Notes under the pieces: generated by a model
Databases searched by the model: none
Told to the model about the DNA's origin: nothing
Seen by the model: only the letters and a program-made list of their open reading frames with translations
Shown: piece after piece, positions 16,730-25,758 of the stretch
Layout of the letters: each line of letters starts with the position of its first letter
Numbering within the stretch: position 1 is the first letter of the stretch
Position numbers and translations under genes: made by a program
Assembly (NCBI GenBank): GCA_020632595.1
Contig: JACKFF010000003.1
Span: 62,001 to 126,000 of the forward strand
From: Nitrospiraceae bacterium
Lineage (GTDB): Bacteria; Nitrospirota; Nitrospiria; Nitrospirales; UBA8639
Direction: 5' to 3'
Length of the DNA stretch: 64,000 nucleotides

Positions 16730-17094
16730 TAGAGAGGGATCGCCATGTCCCTCCGAAAGTGTTGTCCCTCACATTCTAAACCTACCGGAACAACCACAAA
16801 TGAGAAAAACGGGAGTGCCTCATGGGGCTTCTCATTATCACCAAAACAGAGATCCCCCTCTCACAGATTTACAACATCAATTTTTGTGGTAATGAGGCCA
16901 AAAAATGAGGGGAAAAACCATTGGAATGACCAGCCTGGTCATCCACAATCAAGGAAAGAAAAAGGGGATGAAAAGAGGGATAAAAACTGGACAAGGGATG
17001 AAATATTAACGAACAAAACATCAAGATAACAATGAAGACAACAGACAAAGGCAAGGTCAGTTTCGCTCTATACGATAAAATAGAAACACCATCA
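16730..17094. other. Intergenic, nothing recognised
   Basis: About 365 bp between the kinase-like gene and mobile repeat copy B. No open frame shows both a ribosome-binding site and protein-like composition. It presumably holds the promoter of the kinase-like gene. Confidence 0.4.
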
Positions 17095-17287
17095 TGGGAG
17101 TGTTGAATAATTAAGTTTTTCAAGGACAAATTTGCCCAGGATTAGATTACTCATCAAAGGCTTCGGGTCGGTTCAAAAAAGTCCGTCCAGCAAGGCCGCA
17201 GCCGCTTGTGCGCGCGGAGCGTACGCGTAGTACGTGAGCACGGAAAAATGGCGAGAACGTCGCTGGCGGCTTTTTTCAAAAGACCCA
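17095..17287 (-). mobile_element. MITE-like element, copy B (193 bp)
   Basis: Reverse-oriented copy of the repeat at 2133-2349. Ends are TGGGAGTGTTGAA and (on the other strand) TGGGTCTTTTGAA, with 10 of 13 matches, so it is the most diverged terminal pair. It is flanked by TCA (17092-17094) and TCA (17288-17290). It lies just downstream of the membrane pyrophosphatase gene. Confidence 0.75.
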
Positions 17288-17327
17288 TCATTTACATTCA
17301 CCATTATAACAAGAATGCCAGCATTCG

Positions 17328-17365
17328 GCCCAACAAAACATAAAGAAACTGCGGTTCTGTTGGGC
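17328..17365 (-). terminator. Possible terminator of hppA
   Basis: GCCCAACA-a-AAC pairs with GTT-c-TGTTGGGC across a 14-base loop, 19 bp after the hppA stop codon (minus strand). No T run follows, so it may act as a 3'-end-stabilising hairpin instead. Confidence 0.35.
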
Positions 17366-17383
17366 GCCCCTGCTTTCTGAAAA

Positions 17384-19525
17384 TTACTTTATCAACAGCC
17401 CCCCATACTGGACGAAAAATGGCACAAACACCAATGACAGAATAGCTGAAAGCTTAATCAGGATATTCAATGAGGGACCTGAGGTGTCTTTCAGGGGATC
17501 ACCCACAGTATCACCAACGACTGCGGCCTTGTGGGTGTCCGTGCCCTTGCCACCCAAATTTCCAGCCTCAATATATTTCTTTGCATTATCCCATGCCCCG
17601 CCACTATTCGATGAAGAGATGGCAATGACCCCACCGGCAACAAGGGACCCGGCAAGCACACCAGCGACCGCTTGAATGCCAAACAGGAATCCAGTGATCA
17701 ACGGCGTTCCCATGATCAGAATGCCTGGCGCAATCATTTCTTTCAGGGCAGCTTGCGTTGAAATGGCGACACATTGCTCATAATCCGCCTCAGCCTTTCC
17801 TTCCATGAGGCCGGGAATCGTGCGGAACTGCCGTCGGACTTCTTCAATCATCTTATAGGCCGCCGACCCTACCGATTTCATGGTCATGGCGGAGAAATAG
17901 GCGGGCAACACGGCACCGATAAACAACCCGGTATACACTAAGGGATCCAATAAATTAATACTGCCTAACAGATCAAAATCGGGACCATGCTGTTCCTTAA
18001 GCAATAAGTCCGCCCTGGTGAGAAACGCCGCGAACAGGGCCAATGAGGTCAGGATAGCCGCACCGATGGCAAAGCCCTTGCCAATGGCAGCGGTCGTATT
18101 GCCCGCAGCATCCAACACATCCGTCCGCTTGCGGACGTGTTCCGGCATACCAGCCATTTCAGCGATACCCCCGGCATTATCAGAAACCGGTCCATAGGCA
18201 TCAATGGTGAGTGCAATCACCAGTGTGCCCAACATACCAAGGGATGCGATGGCCACCCCATACATGCCGGCCAACATCCACGGGATATAGATGGCAAGAC
18301 CAATGGCGAGATAGGGACCGACGGCACTCTGATAGCCGAGTGCCAGACCAAATATGATATTCGTGGCCGAACCCGTTTCGCACGACTTGGCCACTTCACG
18401 CACAGGAGCATAATCATGAGAGGTATAGTATTCAGTCATCAATCCCACGGCGAGCCCCGCAATCAAGCCTGACAGGAAGCAAAAATACACACCCAAATCG
18501 GTATAGGCCTGCCCACCAATTTCAAAAGTATCCGGAAGCATGGCCTTGGTGACAAACAACATCACCACGGCCATGAGCGCACTGGAGATAATCAGCATCT
18601 TTTTCAACGCAGGACCAACCTGGTCTTCGGAATTGACCTTGATCATCATCAGGGTGAGAAGGCTCACGGGGATGCCGATGGCGGAAATAAGGATCGGATA
18701 TAACAACGCGTCAACCATTCCGGAAAAGGCGACTGCGCTTATCACCATCGCAGCACAGGTGCTTTCCGCACAAGAACCAAAGAGATCGGCCCCCATTCCC
18801 GCTACATCACCCACGTTATCGCCCACGTTATCGGCAATCACCGCAGGGTTGCGCGGGTCGTCTTCCGGAATCCCCGCTTCAACTTTTCCCACCAAATCAG
18901 CCCCGACATCGGCGGCTTTTGTGAAAATACCGCCACCCACGCGGGCAAATAACGCAATAGATGAACCCCCGAGACCGAAGCCGGCGATGACTTCCATCAA
19001 AATATGCGTCGGGAGCTGAGCCGGCATGATACTTTTGAGCCCAAGATAGATAATTAACAGTCCTAAGACCGCCAAGCTGACTAGTCCAAACCCCATCACG
19101 GAGCCGGAATGCAGGGCAACATTAAATGCGGTGGAGAGGGATTGGTTGGCAGAAACGGTCGTTCGTACATTTCCTTGCGTGGCGATCTTCATCCCGATGA
19201 AACCCGAGGCGATCGAAATGATGGCGCCAAAAATGAACGCAATAGCCGTATACAGCCCTTCATTCACATAGTCGGTGTGATGATCATCAATTAACACCGC
19301 AATGATGGCGGCAAACACCACCATGAAGATGGCCATAATTTTGTATTCCTGTTTCAGGAAGGCCATGGCTCCGGTGGCAATAGCCGAATGGATTTTCCCC
19401 AGACGCTTCCGGGTTTCCGGATCGTCGACACCCATATCAATGGGGATCTTCAGGACCGATGAAGAATAGTAATACGCAACAGCTAATCCAAGAACAGACA
19501 GAGCCAGAATAATAGTTACCGACAT
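17384..19525 (-). CDS. hppA: Membrane-bound ion-translocating pyrophosphatase
   Basis: 713 aa, about 16 TM segments. It couples hydrolysis of pyrophosphate to H+ or Na+ transport. The catalytic signature is 'DVGADLVGKVEAGIPEDDPR' near residue 200, then 'NPAVIADNVGDNVGDVAGMG'; a late motif is 'GDTVGDPLKDTSGPSLN' near 680. The motif 'GNTTAAIGKGFAIG' has Ala where K+-independent enzymes have Lys, so the K+-dependent subfamily is likely. Whether it pumps H+ or Na+ I cannot say. Biosynthesis and rTCA carbon fixation make much pyrophosphate, so energy recovery fits the setting. Confidence 0.95.
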   Translation of the reverse strand: MSVTIILALSVLGLAVAYYYSSSVLKIPIDMGVDDPETRKRLGKIHSAIATGAMAFLKQEYKIMAIFMVVFAAIIAVLIDDHHTDYVNEGLYTAIAFIFGAIISIASGFIGMKIATQGNVRTTVSANQSLSTAFNVALHSGSVMGFGLVSLAVLGLLIIYLGLKSIMPAQLPTHILMEVIAGFGLGGSSIALFARVGGGIFTKAADVGADLVGKVEAGIPEDDPRNPAVIADNVGDNVGDVAGMGADLFGSCAESTCAAMVISAVAFSGMVDALLYPILISAIGIPVSLLTLMMIKVNSEDQVGPALKKMLIISSALMAVVMLFVTKAMLPDTFEIGGQAYTDLGVYFCFLSGLIAGLAVGLMTEYYTSHDYAPVREVAKSCETGSATNIIFGLALGYQSAVGPYLAIGLAIYIPWMLAGMYGVAIASLGMLGTLVIALTIDAYGPVSDNAGGIAEMAGMPEHVRKRTDVLDAAGNTTAAIGKGFAIGAAILTSLALFAAFLTRADLLLKEQHGPDFDLLGSINLLDPLVYTGLFIGAVLPAYFSAMTMKSVGSAAYKMIEEVRRQFRTIPGLMEGKAEADYEQCVAISTQAALKEMIAPGILIMGTPLITGFLFGIQAVAGVLAGSLVAGGVIAISSSNSGGAWDNAKKYIEAGNLGGKGTDTHKAAVVGDTVGDPLKDTSGPSLNILIKLSAILSLVFVPFFVQYGGLLIK

Positions 19526-19992
19526 GTTGGGAATATCTCCATTCTTATGTAAGTGACCAATCGTGAATTATTCGCACCGGCTCAACAGGAACTGTAGGAT
19601 GAGACCGCCGAATTCTGGAAATGAGCTAAGACCATACGGCACAACCTCTGACCCGACCGTCTATTTGCTCACAAAGAAATGCCCCATTTTCGAATTACCT
19701 TCCTTCTATCGTTCTAGCTTGGGGACAAAACAGCGCGCGAGGGGTTGCCCTGGACCGACCAGACACCATCATGACATCGGCCTGATTTAAAAATATGTCA
19801 TGCCGCCGTTCCGCCGGTCATCAACTCATGTTTATTAGATGACGAGCGCCGAATTTTACCTGTCTGGACAACAATGTTCAAGGTAAAAACCCTAATAACC
19901 ATTTTTATCGACACCATCACCATATCCAGAGTCAAACATGTGGGATCCTTCAGGCTCCTGCCATTTATTTCATCCGAATGGCGTTTTCCTAT
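19526..19992. other. Intergenic, promoter side of hppA
   Basis: 467 bp between the hppA start and the end of the pseudouridine synthase gene. The start-proximal part should hold the hppA promoter; I see no repeat, hairpin or small gene I can support. Confidence 0.4.
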
Positions 19993-20640
19993 TCATGCAC
20001 GCGCTTCAGAAGTCCCTAAGACACCACGCAATTCTCCTGTTCGAAGCTCCCTCCATTGTCCTGGCGCGAGAGAGCCCAACCGAATCGGCCCGATGGCAAT
20101 ACGAACAATCCTTAGAGCCGGATGTCCCACTTGAGCGGTCATATGTCGAATTTGCCGGTTCATGCCTTCCTGAATTTCCATCCGCAACCATGCCGTAGGA
20201 ACGGATTTGCGAAAGCGAATAGGGACCGGACGAGGATAGACATCCGGCTCCTCATGAAGAAGCTGCACCTTAGCCGGCCTGGTCCTTTTGCCCTTGACCA
20301 TAACGCCTTCCCGAAGCCCCACGAGTGCTGAGTCATCCGGAATACGTTCCACTTGCACCAAATAGGTTTTGAAAACTTTTTGAAATGGCGAGGTCAGCCG
20401 ATGAGCCAGACCTCCATCGGACGTCAGCAAAAGCAGGCCCTCACTATCCATATCCAATCGACCGGCCGGATACACCCGTGCCTCAGCCACATAGTCGGCT
20501 AAGGTCGGGCGCCCTTCAGAATCGGTAAATTTTGACAGGACCCCGTAAGGCTTATGCAGTATCAGATGCCGGTGGGGTAATTGCGAGGATATCCCGGCTT
20601 GAAATTTGGATTTCATTAGTCTGTGCGTCCGGTCAATCAA
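19993..20640 (-). CDS. rluE: 23S rRNA pseudouridine synthase, RluE-like
   Basis: 215 aa, RsuA/RluB/RluE family, without the N-terminal S4 domain that RluB and RsuA carry, so closest to RluE (U2457 in E. coli). Motif 'HLILHKPYGVLSKFTDSEGR' near residue 25, catalytic block 'VYPAGRLDMDSEGLLLLTSD' near 56 with catalytic Asp in 'GRLD', then 'IQEGMNRQIRHM' near 155 and 'LRIVRIAIG' near 175. The first 24 residues are basic, so a start at the internal ATG (residue 10) is possible. The neighbouring genes give no context. Confidence 0.88.
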   Translation of the reverse strand: MIDRTHRLMKSKFQAGISSQLPHRHLILHKPYGVLSKFTDSEGRPTLADYVAEARVYPAGRLDMDSEGLLLLTSDGGLAHRLTSPFQKVFKTYLVQVERIPDDSALVGLREGVMVKGKRTRPAKVQLLHEEPDVYPRPVPIRFRKSVPTAWLRMEIQEGMNRQIRHMTAQVGHPALRIVRIAIGPIRLGSLAPGQWRELRTGELRGVLGTSEARA

Positions 20641-20686
20641 AGAAGACCTTTCCTAACTGTCCCCCATGACACTTCCTCTGACTTGT

Positions 20687-20920
20687 TCAATCTTTCCAGG
20701 GAGAACATCCGACAGGAGTGATACCACAAAACTTCACCTTACCGGACGCCGTATCTACCACAAACATTCCTCCCTGAACTCCCTCAACCCTCATTCCTTG
20801 GTCACGACCAGCTATAGGATGCTCATTGCTGGAAACGACAGGACATGAAAAAGCCCGGCTCACCCCCACAACACTGACAAGAATCAAACAGATAACAAAT
20901 AGTTTTCTCCATGTCGTCAT
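20687..20920 (-). CDS. Small secreted protein of unknown function
   Basis: 77 aa from the ATG at 20920. This start is preferred over 20926 because GAGGG lies 6 bases before it and directly abuts the other. N-terminal signal peptide: 'TTWRKLF' then a hydrophobic core 'VICLILVSVVGVSRA' with a likely cleavage after Ala. The mature part of about 55 residues has three Cys and 'FVVDTASGKVKFC', a pattern like small periplasmic proteins with one beta-sheet. The family is not recognised. Confidence 0.55.
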   Translation of the reverse strand: MTTWRKLFVICLILVSVVGVSRAFSCPVVSSNEHPIAGRDQGMRVEGVQGGMFVVDTASGKVKFCGITPVGCSPWKD

Positions 20921-20926
20921 AAACAT

Positions 20927-21353
20927 CCCTCTAAAAAAAATTAAACCTATTTCATCGTTGCCAAATCACCATGCCCTCAGCAGTTATTGGATCAACATCA
21001 ACCACCGATGGGCAAGTAAGAATCGCCTCCCAACTGACTATGGTATGGAGGTCTTCAATCCGGCCTCCTTTCACTTCAAATATCTTATAAAAAATCAGGC
21101 CATACAAGTTTGGAAATTTCTTCATTCATTACTGAAAGCCAATCCAAGTCCCTGATGAGGCCCACTTAACAAAAATAGGCAATAGAACAAATCCATACCC
21201 GACAGAGCGCTGCAGCACTGCACTCCCTATCCATTTGGAATAGGATTCATTGATCTTTTATTGCCCCATTCAAAAATTTCTGTTACCGTGGTTCACGTAA
21301 CTACAGTAATCACCTCGCACGTCCCGCTTGTAACTCAAATATAGGACTAACGT
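20927..21353. other. Intergenic, promoter region of hflK
   Basis: About 430 bp between the small secreted gene and hflK. It should contain divergent promoters. I see no repeat, no strong hairpin and no further gene. Confidence 0.4.
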
Positions 21354-22394
21354 ATGGCATGGGAACCTAAAGATCCGTGGGGAGGAAGCGGTCAAGACCC
21401 CCTCGATGAAGCGCTTCGGAAGGCACAAGACCAACTCACCCGACTCGTGCCCGGCCGGGGTTTCAAATCAATTATTTACATCGTCTTGGCAGTCCTGGCT
21501 CTCTGGCAATCGGTGTTTATTGTGGCCCCGGACGAGCAAGGGCTGGTGAAACGGTTCGGCGATATTGTTCGTGAGGTTGAATCCGGACCACATTTTAAAA
21601 TTCCATTTGTGGAAACCGTTGACACACCTAAGGTTGAAAAACTCCATCGGGTAGAAGTGGGATTCCGCACCGATCGAGGACGTACCCAATTCGTTCCCAA
21701 AGAAGCCCTCATGTTGACCGGCGACATGAATATTCTGTCTCTCGAGTTCATCGTCCAATATAAAATTAAGGAAGCTAAAAATTACTTATATAAAGTCGCC
21801 GATGTCGAGTCGACGATTCACAACGCCGCTGAAGCAGCCATGCGGGAAGTCATCGGCAAAAGTAAAATTGATGAAGCGTTAACGATCGGCAAAGCCCAGA
21901 TTCAGCAGGAAGCTCAGGACCTGCTTCAAGGCGTCCTCGATCAGTACCTGGCGGGCGTGCAAGTGGCCACAATCCAACTCCAGGATGTGAATCCTCCCGA
22001 GGCCGTGGCCGCGGCTTTTAAAGATGTCGCCAGCGCCAAGGAAGACCGTGAAAAGCTCATTAATCAGTCTCACGGCTACCGAAACGATCTAATCCCCAGA
22101 GCAAAAGGGGAAGCGGCTCAAAGCATCAACCAGGCCAAAGGAAGCGCACAGTCACGGATTGCACGTGCGGAGGGGGAAGCCAAGTACTTTCTCCAGACTC
22201 TTAAAGAATACAAACTGGCCAAGGATGTCATCAGTAAACGGGTATATATTGAAACGATGGAAGAAGTCATGGCGAACACGGAAAAAATTATTCTGGACTC
22301 TAAGGCGGCCGGCAACGTCCTGCCCTTCCTTCCGTTAGACCGCCAATCCGGCTCGCGCGGAGCAACAACCACGCAAGGAGGGGACTCCCGATGA
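21354..22394 (+). CDS. hflK: FtsH protease modulator HflK
   Basis: 346 aa, SPFH/band-7 protein anchored in the inner membrane, forming the HflKC cage around FtsH. The N-terminus is Gly/Asp-rich ('WEPKDPWGGSGQDPLDEAL'), followed by one TM segment near residues 40-58 ('IIYIVLAVLALWQSVFIV'), the SPFH domain ('APDEQGLVKRFGDIVREVES' onwards, about 59-220), then a long Ala/Glu/Gln helix with 'ARAEGEAKYFLQTLKEYKLA'. Ends in a Gly/Thr-rich tail. It overlaps hflC by 4 bp (ATGA). The two subunits are normally coexpressed in this order. Confidence 0.94.
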   Translation: MAWEPKDPWGGSGQDPLDEALRKAQDQLTRLVPGRGFKSIIYIVLAVLALWQSVFIVAPDEQGLVKRFGDIVREVESGPHFKIPFVETVDTPKVEKLHRVEVGFRTDRGRTQFVPKEALMLTGDMNILSLEFIVQYKIKEAKNYLYKVADVESTIHNAAEAAMREVIGKSKIDEALTIGKAQIQQEAQDLLQGVLDQYLAGVQVATIQLQDVNPPEAVAAAFKDVASAKEDREKLINQSHGYRNDLIPRAKGEAAQSINQAKGSAQSRIARAEGEAKYFLQTLKEYKLAKDVISKRVYIETMEEVMANTEKIILDSKAAGNVLPFLPLDRQSGSRGATTTQGGDSR

Positions 22395-23248
22395 AACAAA
22401 ATCTCCTCATGGGTGTCATCTTAGTTTTTGGACTGCTTTTGGTATTAGGTCTTTCTCCATTTTTTGTGGTCGACCTAACCGAGACGGCTATTGTGGTCGC
22501 ATTGGGAAAACCTGTCCAAACCATCACGGAACCAGGATTGAAGTTTAAGATTCCCTTCTACCATCAAGTCACCTTCTTCGATAAACGCTATTTGGACTAT
22601 GACGCTCCCGCTCGAGATGTCATTACCAGTGATAAGAAATCCCTGGTGATCGACAACTTTGCCAAATGGCGCATTGTGGACCCCTTAAAGGTCTACCAGG
22701 CCTTTCAGACTCAACGAGGTGCGCTCCAGCGACTGGACGATATTATTTATTCGGAATTGCGGGTTGAGTTGGGCCGCCATGAACTCGGTGAAATCGTCGC
22801 CGCGAACCGGGCATTGATCATGAAGGTCGTATCGGATCGATCCAACGAAAAAGCTTCGGCGTACGGGCTTGAGGTTCTAGATGTACGCATTAAGCGCGCG
22901 GACCTGCCTGAGCAAAACGAAAAAGCGATATTTCAACGGATGCAAGCCGAACGGGAACGCCAGGCCAAGCAGTATCGAGCAGAGGGAGAAGAAGAAGCCC
23001 AAAAAATTCGCTCCGAAGCTGAGAAAGACAAGCAAATCATTCTGGCCGAGGCTTACAAAACCGCACAGGAACTCCGTGGAGACGGTGAAGCGAAAGCCTA
23101 CAAAATCTATGCGACCGCCTACGAACAAGGCCCGGAGTTTTTTGAATTTATCCGAACCATGGAAGCTTACAAGAAAACATTCGCGAGCAATACGACGTTG
23201 GTTCTTTCTCCGGATTCGGAATTCCTCAAGTACCTCAAAAAACGGTAA
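22391..23248 (+). CDS. hflC: FtsH protease modulator HflC
   Basis: 285 aa SPFH-domain partner of HflK. N-terminal TM segment near 5-25 ('LLMGVILVFGLLLVLGLSPF'), SPFH domain with 'ALGKPVQTITEPGLKFKIPF' near 38-57, 'RYLDYDAPARDVITSDKKSL' near 67, then a coiled Glu/Lys/Arg-rich helix with 'AEGEEEAQKIRSEAEKDKQI'. C-terminal 'NTTLVLSPDSEFLKYL' is typical of HflC. Start overlaps the hflK stop. Confidence 0.94.
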   Translation: MKQNLLMGVILVFGLLLVLGLSPFFVVDLTETAIVVALGKPVQTITEPGLKFKIPFYHQVTFFDKRYLDYDAPARDVITSDKKSLVIDNFAKWRIVDPLKVYQAFQTQRGALQRLDDIIYSELRVELGRHELGEIVAANRALIMKVVSDRSNEKASAYGLEVLDVRIKRADLPEQNEKAIFQRMQAERERQAKQYRAEGEEEAQKIRSEAEKDKQIILAEAYKTAQELRGDGEAKAYKIYATAYEQGPEFFEFIRTMEAYKKTFASNTTLVLSPDSEFLKYLKKR

Positions 23249-23314
23249 ACACCTAAAAATCAACCGCCCTCAGGCAGACGATCCGTTTCGTCGTTCATCC
23301 CCGACACTCTCCTC

Positions 23315-23977
23315 ATGGCCAATCCTGTACATATTGAACGCCTCATCAAGGGAGGAGTTGGAGAATGGAACAAATTTCGACGGACCAATCAGACGATTCA
23401 ACCCGATCTGAGCGGAGCCGATCTTTCCGGATACGACTTTACCGGACTTGATTTAAGTCATGCCAATCTGGAAGGGGCAGACCTCTCAGACGCCTATCTT
23501 TTTCATGCCAACTTAACAGAAGCCAACCTCTCCGGCGTGAATCTCACCGAAGCCGATGTGCAGGAGGCCAATCTGATCAAGGCTAATCTCTCACATGCCA
23601 CTATGAGCAGGATTGATTTGTCTGGAACCGGGCTCATTGCCTGCACCCTGGAGGGCGCGAATCTAGAGGGGGCCACTCTTACACGTGCTTCGCTTCCATG
23701 GGGAAATCTTACCCGTGCCAACCTGGCCAAGGCCAAGCTCCACTTAACTGATTTGCGTGAGGCTCAACTCGTACAGGCTAATCTGGAAGGGGCCTCACTT
23801 CAGGATACATCCCTGACCGGAGCGAACTTACAGGAAGCCAATCTCCAAGGCGCCACCCATGTCTCCATCGATCTTCTCGCCAAAGCCAAAACACTTTATC
23901 TGGCCAAACTTGATCACGCTCTCCTTGCACAGCTTCAATCAAATGCTCCAGGACTCTTCACCAATCCATTAGATTAA
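23315..23977 (+). CDS. Pentapeptide-repeat protein
   Basis: 220 aa. From about residue 30 to 190 it is a run of A(D/N)LxX pentapeptides ('ADLSG', 'ANLEG', 'ADLSD', 'ANLTE', 'ANLSG' and so on), which fold as a right-handed quadrilateral beta-helix. A charged N-terminal 30 residues ('IERLIKGGVGEWNKFRRTNQ') resembles the usual cap of bacterial PRPs, and the C-terminal 30 residues are non-repeat. Function unknown: such proteins include DNA mimics and membrane-associated scaffolds, and nothing here decides. It lies 66 bp after hflC and may be co-transcribed. Confidence 0.85.
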   Translation: MANPVHIERLIKGGVGEWNKFRRTNQTIQPDLSGADLSGYDFTGLDLSHANLEGADLSDAYLFHANLTEANLSGVNLTEADVQEANLIKANLSHATMSRIDLSGTGLIACTLEGANLEGATLTRASLPWGNLTRANLAKAKLHLTDLREAQLVQANLEGASLQDTSLTGANLQEANLQGATHVSIDLLAKAKTLYLAKLDHALLAQLQSNAPGLFTNPLD

Positions 23978-24143
23978 TCCAGCCCTCGACCCTCTCTTTT
24001 CCTACTCCGCTCCAGCAAGATAAAAAACTGCTCTGCACGTCACAGAGATCATCAGTGACGCACCACATACGCGCGGCAGATTGCCTATCCAGTATGTAGA
24101 AGGATTTGTACTTTTCTGGAAGGCAGAACCGACACAACAAATG

Positions 24144-24336
24144 TGGGTCTGTTGAAAAAAGCCGCCAGCGGCGTTCTCGCCATTTTTCCGTACTCACGTA
24201 CTACGCGTACGCTCCGCGCGCACAAGCGGCTGCGGCCTTGCTGGACGGACTTTTTTGAACCGACCCGGAGGCTTTGATGAGTGATCTAATCCTGGGCAAA
24301 TTTGGCCTTGAAAATCTTTATTATTCAACACTCCCA
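24144..24336 (+). mobile_element. MITE-like element, copy C (193 bp)
   Basis: Same orientation as copy A, same length as copy B. Ends TGGGTCTGTTGAA and TTCAACACTCCCA (11 of 13 inverted matches), flanked by ATG (24141-24143) and ATG (24337-24339). The interior has palindromic CG-rich sequence around GCGTACGCTCCGCGCGC and the conserved block near 24287-24302 (ATCTAATCCTGGGCAA). Confidence 0.8.
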
Positions 24337-24775
24337 ATGTTGACCTCTCGATAAAAGATGCATAAAGAGCTGCACCTCGAAAGCAAGACATATTCCCTAA
24401 AGGAGCTTCGAATGGATACATGGTGCTCGCCTCTTTCCTGGGACCCCAGGGGTCAGGAATGAAATCTCCCGGAATCTGACCTGACGACCAGCTTTGCGTT
24501 CACAGCCGCTGATCGGCACCGCTTGGTAAGAAGAGTTTAGGCGTAGACTTGCGGAGACAGAGGAATCAGACACGCAGGAAGGAACGTTGAAGCGGGAGGG
24601 GTAGGAGAGTCAACATTGATGCATCCGTCGTACACTCACGCTATGCCGAAAGCAGGAGGGTGTTCAGACAACACCATGCGTGCTTTTGGGTAATCGACAA
24701 TAATAGTTGATGATACCCACAAGTCCTGCTTGAATGAGAATCCGATCCGTGGAGAAACTGGTAAGACCGACGTCT
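24337..24775. other. Intergenic, nothing recognised
   Basis: About 440 bp between MITE copy C and the end of the G3E GTPase gene. I see no open frame with protein-like composition, no riboswitch-like fold I can name and no further repeat. Confidence 0.4.
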
Positions 24776-25726
24776 CTATTTTCGACGGATGGCGACCAGG
24801 CGGCCAAGCATTTCTTTAGGAAATTGCGAAGGAGGCAAACTCAGATCAATGCGGGGACCAACACCTTGAACCAGCTTCGGACCTTCTGAGGTGTTCACGA
24901 TGCCTTTGATGCGAAGGGCTTGCAGTGGTTGAAGTTGTTGAATAAGCTGTTCAGGTGTAAGGTCGTCAGAAAAAGAGAGTTCCTCTGCCTCAAATTCCTC
25001 ATGCGTGTGAGGAAGGAGTTCGGGCTTTCGTTGAGAGTTGGGTGAAGCCTTTTTCCCGGGAAGGGAAGGAAAAACAATCGTCGTGTCGATTTCACCCTGA
25101 ATGCTTCGAATCACTGGAGCACCAGGGGCCATATCCTGAAGAAGGTGCTCCAAGCGACCGATTGAGTCGGATGAAACTAAATCGACTTTATTGAAAACCA
25201 ACAGATCCGCCGAAGATACCTGTTGCTCAAACGTGCCCTGCAGGTCCCGCCCTTGAGCCACTTGTTCGGCATTGACGACAACCAACGCTAAACTTTCACC
25301 CACCCACTCCGTGACGGGCTCCCGCCAAAACGTCAGGAGCGTTTCGAAGGGCAATGCCACGCCGGATGTTTCCACCACGACTCGATCCGGACGAATGGTT
25401 TCCCACAGATTTTGCAACGTGTTGAGTAATTCACCGGAAAGCTGGCAGCACACACACCCGCCTTCCAGTTCCACATAGCCTGGACCGCCTTCTTCTTGAA
25501 GCAAGGCCCGATCAATGCCTAATTCACCAAATTCATTGGAGATCACAGCCAATTTCAGACCCTGTTGTTGGGCATCGGCAATCAAATGCTTGACAAGCGT
25601 CGTCTTGCCGGCCCCAAGGAAGCCGGACACCACCAAGGCCGGAACGCCAAGGTCCGGCCCAGCGTTCCCAGTTCGTGCAACAGCTTCTGGTTTTTCATTG
25701 TTCATGGAGGGAATGCTCATGCCCAC
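24776..25726 (-). CDS. G3E-family GTPase (CobW/YjiA-like metal chaperone)
   Basis: 316 aa. Walker A 'GFLGAGKTTLVKHLIADAQQ' near residue 35, then the metal-binding CxCC motif in 'ELEGGCVCCQLSGEL' near 88, 'ETSGVALPFETLL' near 118, and the base-specificity motif 'FNKVDLV' near 178. The C-terminal domain (about 235-316) is the CobW-C type ('QALRIKGIVNTSEGPKLVQG'). Such proteins deliver Zn, Co or Ni using GTP. No metalloenzyme or Zur box is next to it, so the metal is open. ATGs at residues 3 and 8 are alternative starts. Confidence 0.88.
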   Translation of the reverse strand: MGMSIPSMNNEKPEAVARTGNAGPDLGVPALVVSGFLGAGKTTLVKHLIADAQQQGLKLAVISNEFGELGIDRALLQEEGGPGYVELEGGCVCCQLSGELLNTLQNLWETIRPDRVVVETSGVALPFETLLTFWREPVTEWVGESLALVVVNAEQVAQGRDLQGTFEQQVSSADLLVFNKVDLVSSDSIGRLEHLLQDMAPGAPVIRSIQGEIDTTIVFPSLPGKKASPNSQRKPELLPHTHEEFEAEELSFSDDLTPEQLIQQLQPLQALRIKGIVNTSEGPKLVQGVGPRIDLSLPPSQFPKEMLGRLVAIRRK

Positions 25727-25758
25727 TAGGGACCGGAGGCGGATAAAGACAGGATTGC

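Noticed and set aside
17276..17287. TGGGTCTTTTGA at the end of MITE copy B matches the proximal half-site of the acl operator.
   Set aside because: The other two MITE copies read TGGGACTGTTGAA or TGGGTCTGTTGAA, so the match arises from one change in copy B. It is probably coincidence, not evidence that the operator came from the element.
18540..19019. Plus-strand frame of 159 codons.
   Set aside because: Antisense to hppA; Ala/Pro-rich shadow of a membrane-protein gene.
24337..24775. Possible riboswitch or small RNA before the G3E GTPase.
   Set aside because: The gap lies at the 3' end of that gene, not its leader, and no known consensus could be recognised by eye.
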